A stretch of 64,000 nucleotides of DNA from Diphasiastrum complanatum (Eukaryota; Streptophyta; Lycopodiopsida; Lycopodiales; Lycopodiaceae): contig CM055095.1 of assembly GCA_029204225.1 (NCBI GenBank), forward strand, positions 71,358,117 to 71,422,116. Reading direction: 5' to 3'. Below are positions 45,534 through 57,242 of this stretch, piece by piece. Both the position numbers and the translations under genes were made by a program. A model generated the notes under the pieces. That model worked only from the letters and a program-made list of their open reading frames with translations, searched no databases and was not told where the DNA came from. Numbering within the stretch: the first letter of the stretch is position 1; every line of letters begins with the position of its first letter.

Positions 45534-45778
45534 CTTTTGTGTCATCGGGAGCAGCAACCTCACCTCAACCTGCATAGCACAAAGAAAGAAGATAGAGAAA
45601 AGAGAAGAGAGAAGAAAAGGGAGAAAATGCCTTGGTTAGCAAAAGTTTGGGAGGCTCAAACACACTTTTCAAACTATTCGATCCTAACTAAGGAGAGAGA
45701 AAAAAAAAAGAGATAATGTCTTGGCTAGGAAAAGTTTGGGAAGCTCAAATACCTTTTCCAAACTATTCGGTCCTAACT

Positions 45779-45834
<56 letters not shown>

Positions 45835-46436
45835 TCTTGGCTAAAAAAGGTTTGAAAGTTTTGAGCACCATTCCCAAACTATTCGATCCTAACCAAAAAT
45901 GAAAAGCGAAAGAAAAAGAGAAAAAAAAAAAACTTGAGTGAAACCAGCAAAGCGTTAGTAGAAATAGATTGAAAATACAATACAAAAAAAATAACTCGTT
46001 TTTATAGATTCCAAGGATGAGTCTCCTTCACTCTAATTGGCCACACTTCATTGGCAAAAGAATATAATCCAAGCTCCTCAAACAAACATAAACTTAATCT
46101 AATGGTTCTAAGAAAGCATAAAGCAAATCACATAAATCATGTGAACCTTACTTTTGTACAAATTAGGTTCTTTATTTTTAACTTGATTTTGTGAACTTGG
46201 GTCTTAATATTATTTATTTACACCTAAAACCTAAACTCTAAACCCTAAACAATTTAAAATAACTAGCAATGTGCTCATTGGGTTGAGCTTAAACACGTAA
46301 AAAGTCAATGTCCTCGCACTTATTGGTCCTAACTATACAATGTAATGTGACGGGACCCACTAGATAAGACTTAGTCAACAATAATTTGCGTGACGAAACC
46401 CACTTATTTATTTATGTACAAAAAATACTCACAACA
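45534..46436 (-). repeat. LTR 1 of the gag-only element, right arm
   Basis: 903 bp from TGTTGTGAGTATTTT (46436) to the primer site. TATA box 46006-46000. Hairpin modules at about 45634-45689 and 45724-45776, and a GA array at 45783-45831. A telomere-like run (CTAAACTCTAAACCCTAAAC, 46231-46250) replaces the sequence found in the other LTRs. Confidence 0.82.
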
Positions 46437-46860
46437 GTTTTGTGCTCCATAGAAGACTATAAGGGTGGTCTTCTTTTGGTATGTCATTACAATTTGCTCG
46501 ACTATAAATTTTTAATTTCAAGTAACTACTTTGGTAATAAATATCAAAAAAGGAGAGTCAATTATTAGATTACATATTTATGCATGTCATTTAGATAGTG
46601 GATTTTACAGTCTAATTTCATAACCACATCTTCATTCACTAAAAAAAAAGACTTTTGTATCTCTGGACGAATCAATTACTTTTTTTTTTTGTACGTAAAT
46701 GTAACCAAGTTGTTCCATAGTCAGTTATTAAGAATGCATCACACCCCCAAATAATGATCTTCTCTAAAGTATAGAGAGAAAAATCTGTTTAAAAATAATA
46801 ATTGAGATTTTCTTAAATGCAAAAAATTTACAAATAAAATTGGCAAAAGCAATATTCTTT
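46437..46860. other. Unassigned sequence right of the palindrome
   Basis: AT-rich. No gene is seen. Confidence 0.5.
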
Positions 46861-47575
46861 TAGAAAGTCTGACCATACACATGTTTTTCTATGCTTACGC
46901 AAACATAGTTCATATCACCAAAAGGCTCAATGCTCTGAGCCATTTTATTGGGATCATGGGTGCCTGCGAAAAATTCAACTTGCGCTCAAGACTCGCGCAC
47001 CCGGGACAATGGTGCCTGCGAAAAATCTTGGGACCACGTACGCCGGAAACTCACACGCCCAGGATTACAGTGCTTGAGAAAATTCTTGAGATCACAAGCG
47101 TCGGAACCATGGTGTTCGGGACCCAGGCACCATGTCTCTCTTGTCATAAAATCGCACATGCTTGCCCGTCCAAGCGTCCTCTACGCATACAGGCCCGCTC
47201 ATTATTCTTGTCCACAAGCAAATAAGCTGACTTCAAATACCAAGTAGACAATCACCTACTCAGACTGTGTAAAATATATCCTAGTCGTTAAAAACATCTA
47301 TCTGCTTACCTTCCTCCAAAACCTCTCTCAATCAAATCAAATCAAATCCACACGCGCGTGCGTGCTTTCTCTCTCACAGCTCTCTGAGCTCACAACTCGC
47401 GCTCTCTCACAGCTCTCGCGCTTTCTCACAACTCTATGCTCTCACTCGCGCGCTCCTACATAGAAGTCCATATAAAATGATGTCACATCTCGATACATCC
47501 CCATGTGAATTGATATAGGTGTTACCAAAAATTTCTTACATAAAACTTAAAAATTAAGTGTTCAAGTAACAAGTC
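46861..47575 (-). pseudogene. Inverted, rearranged copy of the SnRK1-fragment region with a GC-rich insert
   Basis: 46862-46935 is the reverse complement of about 33230-33303 (GAGCCTTTTGG-GATATGAACTATGTTTGCG). 47465-47570 is the reverse complement of about 33330-33435, which includes the start of the kinase fragment. The order of the two pieces is swapped. Between them (46940-47464) lies a GC-rich insert with a repeated GGTGCCTGCGAAAAAT (46969 and 47010) and CTCTCGCGC-rich sequence. Confidence 0.7.
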
Positions 47576-47599
47576 CTAATGTGATAATACATTATAAAC

Positions 47600-47960
47600 T
47601 TTTAATGTGGTTTAAACTCCAATCTCATAAAACTCCCCCTATTAAAAATCCTTGGCTTTGGTCAATTCACTTTAAGATGACAAATTTAAAAAATAAAAAT
47701 GACTTACAAAATTTATTGTCTTTCTCTTTAAATAAAATTTTGTCCTTAAAAACAAATTTGATTAAAGTTCACTCTAACAAAATCTCCTATAAATAGGTTG
47801 GAACTAGTCAAAACAGGTTTTTTTAATAAAAATTATCATTTTTCAAGTCAATTATTTACGGTTTTTAAAAGATATTTTCAATTGACCTAGTTAGTGACAG
47901 GAAACTGTCAAAGTTAAAATCGTCATTCCTTTTACTGATTTCAGAGTCATACTAAATTGA
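47600..47960 (+). repeat. Dispersed repeat X, copy 3
   Basis: Direct repeat of 32551-32950, including the CTATAAATAGGTTGG box (47789-47804) and CAATTGACCTAGTTAGTGAC. Confidence 0.8.
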
Positions 47961-48867
47961 CGTCCAGATTATAAAAAAAATTTAAAAAATTGTTTTATTT
48001 TATAGTTACATGATGTCAACGTGTATAATATTGATGAAAACAATGTGTTTGCAACCTTTGAAAAAATTGCATCATAACTTTCACGTCTTTGTGGCCTAAT
48101 GTTAGCATTACTACACAAATTGACAAATTTTAATAAAAATCAATAAATTATTAATTGTCCTAAGTGGCAGTGAAGGATTTATCATAAATCAAGTCAAACT
48201 TCCAATCCCCTATCTTTTCTCTCACCCCCTTCACATTGCCTCCACGACACATTTCGATTCACATCGCCACACCAATATCAAAGACAAGCACAGGTGCCAA
48301 GAGATGGTCATCAAATTCGCACTTTAAGCATGTTAGAAGATTTGATTCCTAGAAACTTTCTATGCAAATATTTAAAAGATTCTAACTATATAATTGTATG
48401 AAGGATATTTAAAAGCAGAATCATGGCCACAAGACTATAGAGAGCATTGCAAATCAGCGACAAAGGAGCTCCAGAGGAGCCAGTACCAACAAAGTTGACC
48501 AGAGACCAATGAGCAAAAACAAAGCCTAGTGCCTCATAGCCATACTTTACGACAATGGGAATAAACATGGCCGAGTCGGCAAAAGTATTAGATCTACTGG
48601 AAATAAAGTCAAACACCCGTAAAAAGTGCATTGTACTTGCAAGCCTATGGTGCAATATTTGAAAATAAACTAACTCTCGAATGGGCCAAAGAAAAAAAAG
48701 ACCCAAGTAGTTAATTGAATTTAATTAAAAAAAAATTATCAAGTCAAGTTATTATGATACATTGTTTTGGGTCCCAAACCCTAATCCTAGTCTTGTCTAT
48801 AAAAAGGTATGTGACATCATTTTGCATTCACCTTTGTATCATTTTGTGTGTGTGTGTGTGTGTGTGT

Positions 48868-48917
<50 letters not shown>

Positions 48918-49586
48918 AACTAGACTTGCGAGAAACATGTGAAGAACAAAAAGTTAAAACTATTGTTGTGCCATTACCCCTTTAAAAAAAAAGGGTGTTA
49001 CTATCAAAGTGCACAATCAAATTTACTTCTCACAAATACGACAATTTACTAGCATTCACGAGAGGTAAACAAAACAGAAGAATCAAATACAATTCTCTCT
49101 TTTTTAAAAACTAGTTAGTCCTCTAGGCTCTCACAAATTATAAATATAGAATTATTGGTGCTACTCAACATACATTAAGCATAAGTGTCAATTCTAGCCA
49201 TATGTAATAGACATAAGAATCACTTAAAAGGGTTTTCCTGGCATGTCTATGCCACATAACAAAGCGTGCCCTTTTTTAATCTTGGCATGAATTGGATCTC
49301 GGATATATGTAGTGTGCATATAAACTAATAGACACACTTTTTGTTGTCAGTAAATTACATGTTCTTCAGTTTGTAGTGTGATGATGTTTTTCTGCTTCAT
49401 GATTGTGAATTATGCATAACAATATTATTTTGTCGTGTGTTCATTCAGCTATGTGTGATCTCTCAATGTTTATGGGCCCACTTGCTTAAAACGACATGTT
49501 GGAAAAGAGAGAGTTCGATCATCTTTTCCTTTTTGCTTGGCACGAACCAGCTCGTGCGCAACCGAATCCATCGCAAATCAGGGAAG
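47961..49586. other. Unassigned stretch with a long (GT)n tract
   Basis: A GT array with one GGG interruption lies at about 48845-48914. A 106-codon minus-strand frame (48706 to 48386) is hydrophobic but not recognised. No other structure is seen. Confidence 0.5.
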
Positions 49587-50250
49587 ATAGTAAAGCTTAA
49601 TATGGCGTCTGACGGATCAATGGAGACAAGAATGACTGATCGTCTGGAGGGAGAGAACTATACTGGAAGATGAAGATAGTTCCTAGGGAGAGAGGGCTAT
49701 GGGGCGTGGTTGTAGGGATAGAATTAGCCGATTTGGATCAAGAAAGTCATGCCAAGAGCAACACCCAAGTTGAAGCGGTGGCTAGTAAAGAAGCAAAGGC
49801 TCACATGTTGTTATGCATGTCACTTCAACCATCTCCAACGTGAGAGATCAAGAAACCGCCAAAGGTGTCTAGGACACATTGCAGCATAGCTATCACAGGC
49901 AAAAAGATTTTCCAGGAACCTCATGCTTAAGAGGAAACTAAGAAGCACCGAGATGATCACCACAGTCTACCACGAAACTAAGATCTTCTGGTGATGATGT
50001 TGGATGGATTCCAAGAAAATATGGCTATGGACTTTGGTAGTAGAAGACTGATACAAGAAGAAGGGAGGCGTAGCATGAAATGGCCCTTCTCAACGGATTC
50101 AAAAAGATGAGCTCCAAAGGTGGAAGGCAGGGTCAAGAAATGGAGAAGAGAAAGTCGACTCAAACAATGAAGGACAATAGGAAAAAAAATTGGCAGGACA
50201 AATCGGAGAAAAAATGCTTCTACTCTCAAGTCCCAAATCATGGTTTATAC
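49587..50250 (+). pseudogene. gag: Copia-type Gag fragment
   Basis: Pieces read RLEGENYTGRW, KMKIVPRERGLWGVVVG, KEAKAHMLLCMSLQPS (49630-49840), then AKGVWDTLQHSYH-like (49860-49900), a helical region, and a knuckle remnant KCFYSQVPNHG near 50212-50244 (family: C..C...GH....C). These follow the order of Copia Gag (UBN2-type). Frameshifts and stops are frequent. No LTR was recognised on either side. Confidence 0.7.
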
Positions 50251-50437
50251 ATAACATGCACGATGCATGTTGCATTAATGTCCATTGTCAAATATGATCA
50301 TGAATCATGTAATTACTATTGTGACTTTTGTAAGTAGTGTGTATGTCATTATGTATGAGTCATGACTTGAGACTCATCACTCACGTAGACTTTTTACTTG
50401 TACAGTAGTGTATTTACTATTTCGAAATTTGAATTCT

Positions 50438-50590
50438 GTACAAGTTGTAACTGACAATGCGGGTAATTGCGTTGTGATGGGGAGGCTTGTCCATGACATT
50501 TTCTGGACGCCTTGTGCTACACATTGTCTGGACCTCCTATTTGAGGATATGCCTTGGATTAAGGAGGTGGTTGACACACATTGGAGAGTT
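50438..50590 (+). pseudogene. hAT transposase (DUF659) fragment
   Basis: One frame reads VVTDNAGNCVVMGRLVHDIF, then WTPCATHCLDLLFEDMPWIKEVV. It corresponds to the same region as 57474-57640. In the protein this lies after the part encoded at 50761-51270, yet here it lies before it. It is therefore a separate or rearranged hAT copy. Confidence 0.75.
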
Positions 50591-50760
50591 AGTTTATAGT
50601 TAGAGCTTTGGAGTTAGTAGTTAATGTAATAGTATTAGAGGTTTTAGAATTTTTAGGTTAAATTTTAGTTAGAAGTTAGTATTTAGCTTAGTTAGGATAG
50701 ATTTCCTTGCAATCTTGATTTTGAAAATTGAAACTTAGGCTTTAGTGTCCAGTCAAGATT

Positions 50761-51270
50761 TGAGTCACAAACCTTGCCCGCATTGCTATCAGGAGGCTTC
50801 TCTTTATATGTGATCTCCCCTTCCACTTAGCGGAGACACCTAAATGGGAGAAGGAGATGTTAGTTGTTTGAAGGATTGATTCAGAGTGGAAAGGGCCTAG
50901 CATGGAGCAGCTGAGGACTAAAGAGTTGCTTCAGGAGAGAGATGAAGTGAGCAGAGAGCTAGAGCCCATCAGGTGAGTTGTGACCCGTGACTATTGCAAG
51001 TTGCAACTTGGCTTGCATAATGTAATAATTAATCACTAATATGTATTGTAATTTGTATGGAGTATCAATGTTGTCTTGTTTTTCATTCCTTGAACCTTCT
51101 ATAAATCTTTAACCACACACTAAAAATGTAGGAAGTCCTGGGCTACGTATGGGTGCCCCATCATCTCTGATGAATGGAGTGACGCAAGGAAGAGACATGA
51201 TATCATCAATATAATGGTCTCTTTTTGTATGGGCACCATGTTCCTTTGCACCATCGACACTTCTGAGGCA
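50761..51270 (+). pseudogene. hAT transposase 5' part (split from its 3' part by a Copia insertion)
   Basis: Exon-like piece 50763-50972 reads NLARIAIRRLLFICDLPFHL, then (after a TGA stop) KGPSMEQLRTKELLQERDEV. A GT-AG intron (50973-51131) is likely. The second piece (51132-51267) reads KSWATYGCPIISDEWSDARK and NIMVSFCMGTMFLCTIDTSEA, the opening of DUF659. A donor GTAAG follows at 51268. The protein continues at 57243, beyond the Copia element. Confidence 0.75.
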
Positions 51271-51340
51271 GGTAAGACACCTTTCAAGTTTCCAAAATTC
51301 CAAATCCCCAATATGCAGCATGCACTATGCAGTGTGCATT

Positions 51341-51345
51341 GGTGA
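51341..51345 (+). other. 5-bp target site duplication GGTGA (left)
   Basis: It is identical to 57186-57190, on the other side of the Copia element. Confidence 0.85.
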
Positions 51346-51920
51346 CGAAGAAACAAAACGTTTCTATTACCAAAGCTTTGCTAGCTTTCAGCCCTCAGTC
51401 TGACGAAAAGACACGAAGCAAAAATGTTCGTGAACATCACGAAAAGACACGAAGCAAAAATGTTCGTGAACACCCTAACGAAAGACACGACCGCAAAAAG
51501 TTCGTGAAAGAAAAAAATTTGTGATACAGCAGGAGAAAGTCAGACGACACAAAAGTCAAACGGCTCAAAGCGACACGAAAATCTTCGTGACACTTTTCGA
51601 CCTTCACGCTCCAAAGGATCAGGAAGATCATGCAAGTACCAAGAAATACAAAAACCTCTGATCTGATATGATGACGTCAGTGGAAGAGTGTTAGGACGTG
51701 CCTATCTCCATTCTAGAGGATTGTAGGAATGATCTAGCCGGCAGTGACCAGCAATCATATCTGAAATCCATCCTTTTGTTCGCGATTAATTTGATTTCGA
51801 TTCAGCAATGTCAATATCAGAGCTTGCTCAAGTTTCGTTTCAGTTCGTTTCATCCGGTTTCGCTTCGTTTCGTTTGAGAGCCTGATTAATGTTTGCAATT
51901 TGCGTTCATTTTTCGTTTCA
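51346..51920 (+). repeat. 5' LTR of Copia element
   Basis: 575 bp. It shares the start (GAAGAAACAAAACGTTTC) and the end (ATTTTTCG..TCA) with the 3' LTR. A unit of about 36 bp with GACACGAAGC and ATGTTCGTGAACA is repeated about three times (51405-51510), and TTCGTTTC-type repeats occur at 51835-51920. The middle (matching 56510-56930) is deleted. Confidence 0.88.
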
Positions 51921-51921
51921 G

Positions 51922-51936
51922 TGGTATCAGAGCCAC
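51922..51936 (+). other. Primer binding site, initiator-Met tRNA type (Copia)
   Basis: TGGTATCAGAGCCAC one base after the 5' LTR. Confidence 0.87.
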
Positions 51937-52031
51937 CTTTCATAGTCTGACATAGCCAGAAAGCTATCAGATCCAAGAGGCTAAGCATTCAAACAAAGAA
52001 CCATCAACAAGTGAGAAGACAATTCACAGCA

Positions 52032-55000
52032 ATGGCTTCAATAAGCAGCATACAATCCAAGATTTGTACAATCCTCGATTCATCAGGATCTAACTTCCTA
52101 GCATGGAGGGTTAAGACCTCGCTGATACTGAAGGGAGAAGGATTATTTCTCTGAGTAGATGGCACCGAGGAAATGCCTAGAACTACAAGCAAATTGCTAC
52201 GCGAATGGAGGGAGAAGAATGACAAGGCAGTAGCCGTGTTATCTTCATCCATCGAGGATAGCCTAACTCTTGACCTAGCTACAATCTCTAAAACAAAGGA
52301 GATGTGGGATACATTACTCACAAGATTTCAGATGAAATCACGCGGTCAGATTATGTTGCTCGAAGACCAGCTGACAAACCTACAGTGGGATGGTAAAGAC
52401 CTCACTTCCTTCATTAGGAAGATGAAGAATCTATTCTTATCACTACACAATTCTGGAGCAGAAAATGCAGTGCCAGCAGAGAAGCAGCTTACATATATGT
52501 TGAGAGCCTTACCAAGATCCTTCCAGACAACCAGAACGCTGCTAGCAAAAGATCCTACAATGACACTCGAAAAAGCTGTTGTCGAGATTCGAGAAGAAGT
52601 CGAAGCTCAAGAGCACCTTGATCACAAGGATGCTTCTGACCAAGCTCTCTACAGCAACAAGGAAAAATAAAAAAAACAGTTCAAGCCTAAGAGAGTCAAA
52701 TCCAAGGCAGGATCGAGATCAGCAAACAAAAGGAGCCTGCAAAGGCAAGTCGAAGAACAAAGGAAGGTCGAAACAGCAGAGTGGAGACAAGAAGACATCG
52801 TGAGATGCAAACGCGAAGGACATATTGTCGATTCGTGTTGGCTTAATCCGAAAACCCACTATCATAAGAAGGGTCATGCAGCCATGGACTGCCGCCAGAT
52901 TCCAAGAAACAAATCAGCTCAAAGCAGACGGAGAACAATAATAGTTCATCCTAAGTCGAGAAGCCAGAGAGCTCAAAGATGGGTGAAGAAAGATCGAATC
53001 ACGGGAATTCGATCGCCTACATGTGTGCAATGTCAACACCTGACACACAGGAGGTAATCCTTGATTCAGAAGCTACCTCGCACTTCGTTACATCAAGACG
53101 GATCATGTCTGATTTTCGAAGTGCAGATCCATCAAGATTTATCGTTCTTGGAAATGGATCGAAGCATCAAGTGAATGGTATTAGTTCACTGTGGCTCAAC
53201 ACAAACGGCAGAGACAGACGACTCGAAGATGTTCTGTTCGTGCCTACACTGCAACAGGACTTGCTATCAGTGGCAAGAATAACTGATGCAGGGATGCGTG
53301 TGACGTTCTCAGACGAAGCATGCAACGTTGTTGATGCAAGTACCAATACGCTTATCACTCAAGGAAGAAAAAAAAAACAACTTGTATCACTTGAAGGTAC
53401 ACCTACCTGCAGATCAAGTGCATCAGACTCATGATGATTCGCCATATACTCTATGGCACAGGAGGAGACTATGTCATATGAATTCAATGGCATTATATCA
53501 AGCAAGCCATCATGGATCAATCATAGGGGTGAGCACCTCGAATGCAACCAATTCAATGACATGTAATGCATGTCTGAAGGGCAAGATGTCACGTACTCCT
53601 TTTGTAAAAGACTCCTACAAAACTACAAAGATTATGGAGCTTGTACATTTTGACATCTGTGGACCTTTCAACGTGATCTCAATAGGAGGCTCAAAGTATT
53701 ATATAACCTTTATTAATGATTATAGTAAATTTGCCAAAGTCTATTTTATTTACAATAAATCAAAAGCACTTGACAAGTTCACAAAGTATGTGAATTGGGC
53801 AAAAAGATGCACTGGTAATAAAGTGAAGCAGATCATAACAGATTGAGGTGGAGAAGACATCTCAAATCGATTCACTGACTTCTTCAATGATCGTGGAATC
53901 ATTCACAAAAGAACTGCATCTTACACACCACAGCACAACGGTGTTGTAGAAAGAAAGAACATGACTCTAATGGAAGCTGTCAGGTGCATGATGGCCTATT
54001 CAAAGGCTCCAAGAGTGTTGTGGGCTGAAGCAGTAGCTACAACTGCTTATATTCAGAACAGGACAAGAAAGTCTGGTGTTCCTCACACGACACCACATGA
54101 ATTATGATGGGGTAAGAAACCCAATCTGACTCACATCCGTATCTCTGGTTGTGCAGTTTAAGCACATGTTCCTGATAAGCTTCAAAAGAAGCTTGATGAA
54201 AAAGCAGAACAGAGATATCTTGTAGGATATGACAATCATTCGTCATACTACAGAGTCTATATGTCAGAGATAAACACAGTGAAGACAGTTAGAGATGTCA
54301 AATTTGATGAGAACAGAACGATGGCCAATGATGATCCTGTCAGTTATAAAGTCCTTGGTAGACAATACTATGATCTACTAATTGTGACAGAGGGAGCAGA
54401 GGACGAACACTCAGACGAAGATGTTCGAGTCGCACCTCATTCGAGTGACGAATCAGACGAAGAAAGATTCGCAAGCCAGCCTACTACTACAGTACCTGTA
54501 AACCGAAATGGTTCCGGACCTAGCAGAACTGATAAAGGCAAGAGCATTGCAGTTCCAAAATGATCTCCTAGAAGATCGACAAGAGAATGAAGAGCGCCAG
54601 CAAGATTTGTGCCAGGCAGCTCAGCTTCTACATCAGAAGAGTTTTGCGGGTTCAATGGAGAACCACAAACATTCGAGAAAGCGATTGAATGTCCAGAAAA
54701 GGACAATGGATCCAAGCCATGAAAGAGGAGATGGAATCCATGAGGAAGAATTAGGTATGGACGTTGCAGCCATTACCAGATAAGCGAAAGACTGTAAAAT
54801 GCAAGTGGGTATACAAGCTGAAGTATGGACCGAATGGAAATATTTCTAAGTATAAAACAAGACTTGTAGCGAAGGGGTTTTCTCAGAGATATGGTATTGA
54901 TTATGCTGAGACCTTCTCTCCTGTCATGAAACATTCATCCCTACGTTTATTGTTCGCATATGCAACTGCTTATGATCTCAGGATTCACATCGTGGACGAG

Positions 55001-56234
55001 AAGACAGCCTTCTTGCATGGTGAGCTAGACGAAGTAGTCTACATGGATCAACCTCCAAGCTACGTTTCGAACTCACTTCCCACTTATGCATGCAGAATGA
55101 ATAGGAGTATCTACGGTCTGAAGCAGTCAGCGCGACAATGGTATAAGAAGAACGATCAAGCCCTCAAGTCTTTAGGATTCAAGCCACTAGTTGCTGATTC
55201 TAATGTTTATGTAAGAAGATCATCATTGTAGCTGTGTATGTGGATGACACTTTGATATTTTGCAAAAGTGAAGAGCTTATTGCTGAGGTGAAGTATGACA
55301 TCTCAAAACATTTCGAGATTGCAGACCTGGGAGAAGCCATATGTGATCTTGGCTTACAGATTGACAGAGACTATGAGGGAGGTAAGTTGTTCCTTCATCA
55401 GTCCAGATATACCCAAAAAATCCTAGAAGATTTTGGGATGCTGAGTTGCAAGAGAGCAAATACTCCCATGCTTGCAAGAATAGTCCTGACGAATGAATAT
55501 TGTTCAAAGATTGAAGAAGAAAGAGAGTTGATGCAGCTTACACCATACAGGAAGCTAATCGGATCGCTAATGTACCTTGCAGATAACACACGTCCTGACA
55601 TTGCTTATGTCGTGTTCAGGATGAGCCAATTTTGTACAAATCCAGGATCAACTCATTGGAAGATTGCGAAACGAATTTTGCAATACCTCCAATTAAAGAT
55701 TTTGGTTTGTGTTATTCTCGTGATGCGGGGTTCTAGATGCTTTCCTGTAGTGATGCTAGTTGGGCATGGCATCTCTCAAGGACGACTGCAAAAGTATCTC
55801 AGGAGGATGCACCATCGCGTCAGGAGCAGCAATTCTCTAGGTCAGCAAGAAGCAGACCATCGTGGCTCAGTCATCCTGCGAAACAGGTATGTTGCAGCAG
55901 CAAAGATGGCTAATGAAATCATTTGGCTCAAACAGTTCCTTGACGAACTGGGCGAAACAAGAAGTGAGCCTTTGACTTTGCAGATGGACAATACATTTGC
56001 AATACATCTGACAAAGGATCCTATGTTTCATTCAAGGACGAAACACATCGCAATCAAGTATCACTTGATAAGGAATCTGATCAAGAAGAAGATGTTGAAG
56101 ACTATCTTCATTGGAACAAAGGAAATGGTGGCTGAAATTTTCACAAAGGCCTTAGACAAAGGTTTATTTGAGAAACATAAGAGCAGTCTTGGAGTCATCA
56201 AGCTACCACGCTTTGAGAGGGAGATGAAGAAACA
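52032..56234 (+). pseudogene. Copia Gag-Pol polyprotein remnant
   Basis: Gag starts at 52032 (a TGA near 52153 breaks it) and includes a UBN2-like core (52173-52667) and knuckles CKREGHIVDSC and HYHKKGHAAMDC (two Cys lost). The protease centre is ILDSEATSH at about 53065 (Gly replaced by Glu). A shift in an A-run near 53375 follows. Integrase shows WHRRRLCHMN...CNACLKGK, then HFDICGPF, FINDYSKF and NGVVERKN (the D, D and E sites), with stops near 53846, 54106 and 54161. RT starts near 54764 (KWVYKLKYGPNG, ETFSPVMKHSSLR, IYGLKQSARQWY), shifts near 55230, and continues in a 380-codon frame with YVDD at 55237. RNase H remnants (YVAAAKMANEIIWLK, MFHSRTKHIAIKYH, EIFTKALDKGLFEKH) end at 56200. It is inactive. 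Confidence 0.92.
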
Positions 56235-57185
56235 AAACGTTTCTATAACCAAAGCTTTGCTAGCTTTCAACCCTCAGTCTGACGAAAAGACACGAAGCGA
56301 AAATGTTCGCGAACATCACGAAAAGACACGAAGCAAAAATGTTCGCGAACACCATGATGAAGAGACACGAAGGTGAAAAGTTCGTGAAAGAAAAAATTTC
56401 GTGATACAGCAAGAGAAAGTCAGACGACGCGAAAGTCAAACGACTCGAAGCGACACCCCTGATCTAATATGATGACGTCAGCAGAAGAGTGTGAGGACGT
56501 GCCTAACCCACCTCTCTTGTAATCCGTGATTAGTCTATCTAATTTGGTATGCTACTCTGAATGCATAAGATACATACATTAGGAGATAGATATACACATA
56601 ATACAGACTACAGAATAAAAGTCCTCCTGCAAGTGAGACAAGTTTTGTAAGCAAGATCCACAGAGATCTAAGAAGTCCGCTAGTAAGCGAAACATTACTC
56701 GTGGGAGACCACTGCTTCTCTCACGCCGACACGCTGTGTGGGTCTGTCATACAGCACTCGAAATCAAGAGAATCAATAAATGATATTACGCACATATCAC
56801 TCTTATCTTAGTCTGATCTTGAATGAATAATTGTCTGTCATCGCTTGTGTATCCCATTCACTCATTTATCAATTCCGCACACTGGTTTAGTTTTTGTTGA
56901 ATGTTGTGTTAATCTAAAACGTAGATCAGCAATGTGTGTCTACATTCTGGAGGATTGTAGGAAAGCTCTAGCCGACGGTCACTAGCAATCATATCTGAAA
57001 TCCATCCGAATTGTTTTTTGTTCGCGATTAATTTGATTTTGCTTCAACAATGTCAATATGAGAGCTTGTTCAAGTTTCGTTTCGTTTCACTTCGTTTCGT
57101 CCAGTTTCGCTTCATTTCGTTTCGTTTCGTTTCATTTGAGAGCCTGATTGATATTTGTAATTTGCGTTTCACATTTTTCGCATCA
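56225..57185 (+). repeat. 3' LTR of Copia element
   Basis: 961 bp, TG...CA. It keeps the middle that the 5' LTR has lost, including AATAAA near 56780. Confidence 0.9.
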
Positions 57186-57190
57186 GGTGA
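57186..57190 (+). other. 5-bp target site duplication GGTGA (right)
   Basis: Partner of 51341-51345. Confidence 0.85.
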
Positions 57191-57242
57191 TTGGATTATG
57201 GATTAAGTGTTCAAAGTGTTTATTTCAAGCACTGTAATTAAA

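Larger units (their letters stand above)
33721..46436. mobile_element. Large palindrome of two gag-only LTR retrotransposons (TR-GAG-like), tail to tail
   Basis: Left arm (plus strand): LTR (33721-39131, interrupted by LARD B), primer site, leader, gag remnant, LTR (41952-42785), partial primer site. Right arm (minus strand): LTR (46436 to 45534), primer site, leader, gag remnant, LTR (43668 to 42814), partial primer site. The arms meet at 42797-42802. Neither arm codes for protease, RT or integrase, so both are non-autonomous. The bases flanking the whole structure are GTTTC (33716-33720) and GTTTT (46437-46441), a possible decayed 5-bp target duplication. Confidence 0.75.
51346..57185 (+). 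mobile_element. Complete but dead Ty1/Copia retrotransposon
   Basis: 5' LTR 51346-51920, primer site 51922-51936, Gag-Pol remnant 52032-56234, purine tract 56215-56224, 3' LTR 56225-57185, flanked by GGTGA on both sides. The element sits in an intron-like part of a hAT transposon. Domain order (Gag, protease, integrase, RT, RNase H) is that of Copia. Stops and shifts occur in every domain. The 5' LTR begins CG instead of TG and lacks about 420 bp present in the 3' LTR. Confidence 0.93.

Noticed and set aside
48386-48706. 106-codon hydrophobic minus-strand frame
   Set aside because: It looks membrane-like, but no family is recognised, it has no intron or promoter support, and the surroundings are repeats.
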